This document shows, piece by piece, positions 5,838 through 7,235 of a stretch of DNA of 7,235 nucleotides; the first letter of the stretch is position 1; the number at the start of each line of letters is the position of its first letter. The notes beneath the pieces were generated by a model. It was given only the letters and a program-made list of their open reading frames with translations, ran no database searches and had not been told where the DNA came from. A program made the translations under genes and the position numbers. The stretch is from Actinomycetes bacterium (GTDB lineage Bacteria; Actinomycetota; Actinomycetes; Actinomycetales; Beutenbergiaceae): assembly GCA_021793935.1 (NCBI GenBank), contig JAJYRV010000098.1:1-7235 (forward strand), in the 5' to 3' direction.

Positions 5838-6473
5838 TCAGGCGATGGCCCGCTGGGCACCATTGACTGCGGAGGTGCCGAGGTCGCTGCCCGCAAGCGC
5901 CACCCCAGAGTCGACTGCCCCGGCCCAGTCGGACGTGGCGGCGACCGCGGCCCAGTTGGAGTTCAGCAGGGTCATCAGCGTGGTGTGCACCGCCTCGGCG
6001 TCGGCGGACCCGGCTTCGTTGGCGAGATGGATCGCGCCGGTGGCATCGGCGAGTACTTCGGTCCGGAAACCGAGCCCCTCGCCCTCGACGGCGGAGGCGA
6101 GAACGCAGTTGTTGGTCATGTAGCCGACGAGCGTCACAGTGTCCACACCCTGCTCACGCAGAAACTCGGCCACGTCCGTGCCGGCGTAGATGGACCCGTA
6201 CTGCTTCACGACCGGCTTCCATGCGCCGGTTCGACGGCTGTCGATCTCGGGGTGCAGCTGGAAACCCGGCTGCTCCGGGTCGAAGACCGGAGCACCGACA
6301 CCCATCGTGTGCTGCACGACCACGACGGGGAGTCCCTCGTCATTGGCGACATCGATCGCCGCCGTGATCTTCGGCAGGGACTCGGCGTGCGGCGGGTACT
6401 GGATCTCCAGCGGGCCGCCGAAGTACTCCTGCTGGACGTCGATGATGACAAGGGCGCGACGAGGCGTGGTCAT
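5838..6473 (-). CDS. Isochorismatase-family cysteine hydrolase
   Basis: A 211-residue protein with the expected triad: Asp12 in ALVIIDVQQEYF, a lysine in WKPVVKQYGSIYAGTDV (Lys90) and Cys123 in LVGYMTNNCVLASA. The central VTLVGYMTNNC strand and turn, and the following EVLADATGAI, are standard for the fold. Relatives include nicotinamidase, isochorismatase, ureidoacrylate and N-carbamoyl hydrolases; the residues here do not single out a substrate. The start is ATG 6471-6473, set by AGAGGAG at 6480-6486. The frame is open much further upstream (to 6734), but that part belongs to remnants of other genes. It faces the GlxA-type regulator across a ruined MBL gene, and regulator/cysteine-hydrolase neighbours are common. 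The gene seems intact, with GC-rich codons like the regulator. Confidence 0.92.
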   Translation of the reverse strand: MTTPRRALVIIDVQQEYFGGPLEIQYPPHAESLPKITAAIDVANDEGLPVVVVQHTMGVGAPVFDPEQPGFQLHPEIDSRRTGAWKPVVKQYGSIYAGTDVAEFLREQGVDTVTLVGYMTNNCVLASAVEGEGLGFRTEVLADATGAIHLANEAGSADAEAVHTTLMTLLNSNWAAVAATSDWAGAVDSGVALAGSDLGTSAVNGAQRAIA

Positions 6474-6479
6474 GGAGTT

Positions 6480-6486
6480 CTCCTCT
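6480..6486 (-). promoter_or_regulatory. Ribosome binding site deciding the isochorismatase start
   Basis: On the minus strand AGAGGAG lies six bases before ATG 6473. It fixes the start at the conserved N-terminus (TTPRRALVIIDVQQEYF) and argues against translation from the open frame upstream. Confidence 0.75.
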
Positions 6487-6529
6487 GCTGATTGGGCGCA
6501 GCCACCGCTTATTCGATGGCCGTCCCTCA

Positions 6530-6683
6530 ATCGTCGCGTGGAAGGAACCAAGGCACGAGTGGCACAGATGCAAACTTTCGATGGATTCACGCCATTCGCG
6601 AGGAGCGCCTGGAATTCGTCGCAACGCGCGGCGAGGAGCTCGCGCACGGCGAGCGTCTCGGGCCTCACGGTGACCTCTGACAC
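6530..6683 (-). pseudogene. Remnant resembling the start of a nucleotidyltransferase (MNT-type)
   Basis: From GTG 6681-6683, with GGAG about ten bases upstream, the minus strand reads SEVTVRPETLAV, then RELLAARCDEFQALLANGV and NPSKVCICATRA. MNT-type nucleotidyltransferases, often antitoxins or AMPylators paired with HEPN toxins, commonly begin with a helix like R-DE--AL---GV. They continue NPRVFGSVARG and then the catalytic D-D pair. VCICATRA aligns with VFGSVARG but has lost the GS core, and no D-x-D follows. The reading continues without a stop into the isochorismatase frame, so no separate 3' end remains. The identification is inference from a short degenerate match. The segment could instead be unrelated sequence. 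Confidence 0.4.
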
Positions 6684-6702
6684 GCACCCAGAGCTCCGGT
6701 AA

Positions 6703-6912
6703 GAAGCGTGCGCCGGCGTAGAAGTCGTCCTCACGACCAGAAGTGGTCTGCTTCCGGAAGGGGTACCAGTAGCCGCTGAGACGGTAGTAATTCACTCTGC
6801 GAAGCGTCTCGACCGCGGCATCTCGGTCACCCATGTCCATGCCGCGCCCGGCCAGGATCGCCACCTACTCGGCATACGCCTTGTACGCCTTGACGCCCTC
6901 GCCCGCGAACAC
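6703..6912 (-). pseudogene. Abi_2-family (abortive-infection) protein, N-terminal remnant with a nonsense codon
   Basis: On the minus strand GVKAYKAYAE is followed by TAG (6865-6867). The same frame then continues VAILAGRGMDMGDRDAAVET, LRRVNYYRLSGYWYPFRKQ and REDDFYAGARF. LAGRGM plus NYYRLSGYWYPFR is the unmistakable N-terminal signature of Abi_2 (AbiD/AbiF-like) phage-resistance proteins. These usually read EQ-aiL--RGM, so the TAG stands where a CAG (Gln) codon is expected, a single substitution. After GARF the similarity ends; the expected LY-FD-LR and ER-E--R motifs are absent and sequence from another remnant follows. A product could at most start internally at GTG 6862-6864 and would lack the C-terminal two thirds. 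The original start is unclear; GTG 6912 is in frame. It is surely non-functional. Confidence 0.82.
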
Positions 6913-7001
6913 CGCCTGAGGAAAAATGAGGACCGGCCCTGGATCTACCGAAGTAGGCGGAACCGGTCGTAGTGCCTTCACCGTACCCGGCCGCCGAGGC
7001 G

Positions 7002-7017
7002 CTCGCGACAGCGCGAG
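7002..7017. repeat. Hairpin flanked by 8-bp direct repeats
   Basis: CTCGCG (7002-7007) and CGCGAG (7012-7017) form a perfect 6-bp stem with a 4-base loop. GAGGCGCT occurs twice, at 6996-7003 and 7015-7022. It lies between the Abi and VapC remnants and could be the terminator of the VapC gene. No T-run is seen. Confidence 0.25.
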
Positions 7018-7102
7018 GCGCTCCCCGTCTCACCTCTGAGATGTCAGTTTGAAAATCTGAACTCGACCGCGTTCCGGCACGGAAGGCCATCTGCTCGTGA
7101 TG

Positions 7103-7235
7103 TCACGCTCGTGAGCCAACCCAGGGGTTGATCATCGCGACATCGTCGGCTCGAAGTCCCCGACCTTCCGCGTGACCACGGTCAGGCCGTGCACAACCGC
7201 AGTCGCCGCGATCAGCGCGTCCCGCTCAGAGATCG
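7103..7235 (-). pseudogene. VapC-like PIN-domain toxin, C-terminus, frameshifted near its end (cut by window edge)
   Basis: The minus strand enters at the right edge reading ISERDALIAATAVVHGLTVV and then TRKVGDFEPT. This is the conserved end of VapC/FitB-type PIN ribonucleases, including the acidic residue in ERDALIAATA and the D-F/EPT turn. Family members typically finish with V--INPW. Here the frame instead gives MSR and a TGA at 7132-7134. The neighbouring frame supplies exactly the missing ending, DVAMINPWVGSRA, with a stop at 7103-7105. One lost G in ACGATG (7141-7146) explains it. The PIN core up to the turn could still fold, so this might be a shortened but active toxin. The N-terminus and any VapB antitoxin lie outside the window. 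Confidence 0.75.

Noticed and set aside
5730..6491. 253-residue plus-strand ORF
   Set aside because: It is antisense to the isochorismatase gene with a Gly/Arg/Val-rich composition typical of GC-rich shadows.
6827..7090. 87-residue minus-strand ORF spanning the VapC-Abi gap
   Set aside because: It runs out of frame through the Abi remnant (GRGRQGVQGV...), with no family signature; the Abi frame is clearly a different one.
1..7235. CRISPR arrays, transposases, integrase attachment sites
   Set aside because: No regularly spaced repeats, transposase motifs or long terminal inverted repeats were found on reading both strands; the inverted repeats listed are short and isolated.

Overview
The window comes from a high-GC Gram-positive chromosome. 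The G/C-rich third codon positions, frequent GTG starts, GGAGG-type ribosome binding sites and the protein flavours (DUF2695, GlxA-type AraC regulator, actinobacterial VapC and Abi relatives) point to an actinobacterium, probably a Micrococcales such as Microbacteriaceae. The genus is inference. Nearly all genes lie on the minus strand; the GlxA-type regulator at 4137-5138 is the one clear plus-strand gene.

Left part (1-2551): two GNAT acetyltransferases in tandem (303-827, then 1-272, cut by the window edge), a four-helix membrane protein (1144-1872), and a VOC/glyoxalase-fold protein (2159-2551) followed by a perfect 9-bp stem hairpin (2135-2156). Middle part (2552-4136): visibly lower GC, holding a cysteine-rich DUF2695 protein (2632-3063), a second four-helix membrane protein (3202-3618) and about 500 bp without a convincing gene.

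Right part (4137-7235): a GlxA/FtrA-like DJ-1/PfpI-AraC regulator (plus strand) faces an isochorismatase-family cysteine hydrolase (5838-6473, minus strand). Between them, downstream of the hydrolase, lies a metallo-beta-lactamase-fold hydrolase gene that is plainly broken. It is readable only by joining five segments in three frames. It also lacks a start codon, has altered metal-ligand residues and has an in-frame gap. Upstream of the isochorismatase is a graveyard of defence and toxin-antitoxin-type genes: a possible nucleotidyltransferase remnant, an Abi_2-family N-terminal half with a nonsense codon, and at the right edge the C-terminus of a VapC-like PIN toxin whose last residues are frameshifted.

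The intact regulator and isochorismatase may form a small-molecule hydrolase locus, with the MBL enzyme formerly in the same minus-strand operon. I found no CRISPR array, rRNA, tRNA, complete transposase or complete defence system, and nothing I would call a new system. The main result is the reconstruction of several decayed genes that ordinary ORF calling would miss or mis-start. Five or six of the lesions look like single-base losses, so the possibility of assembly indels should be settled first.
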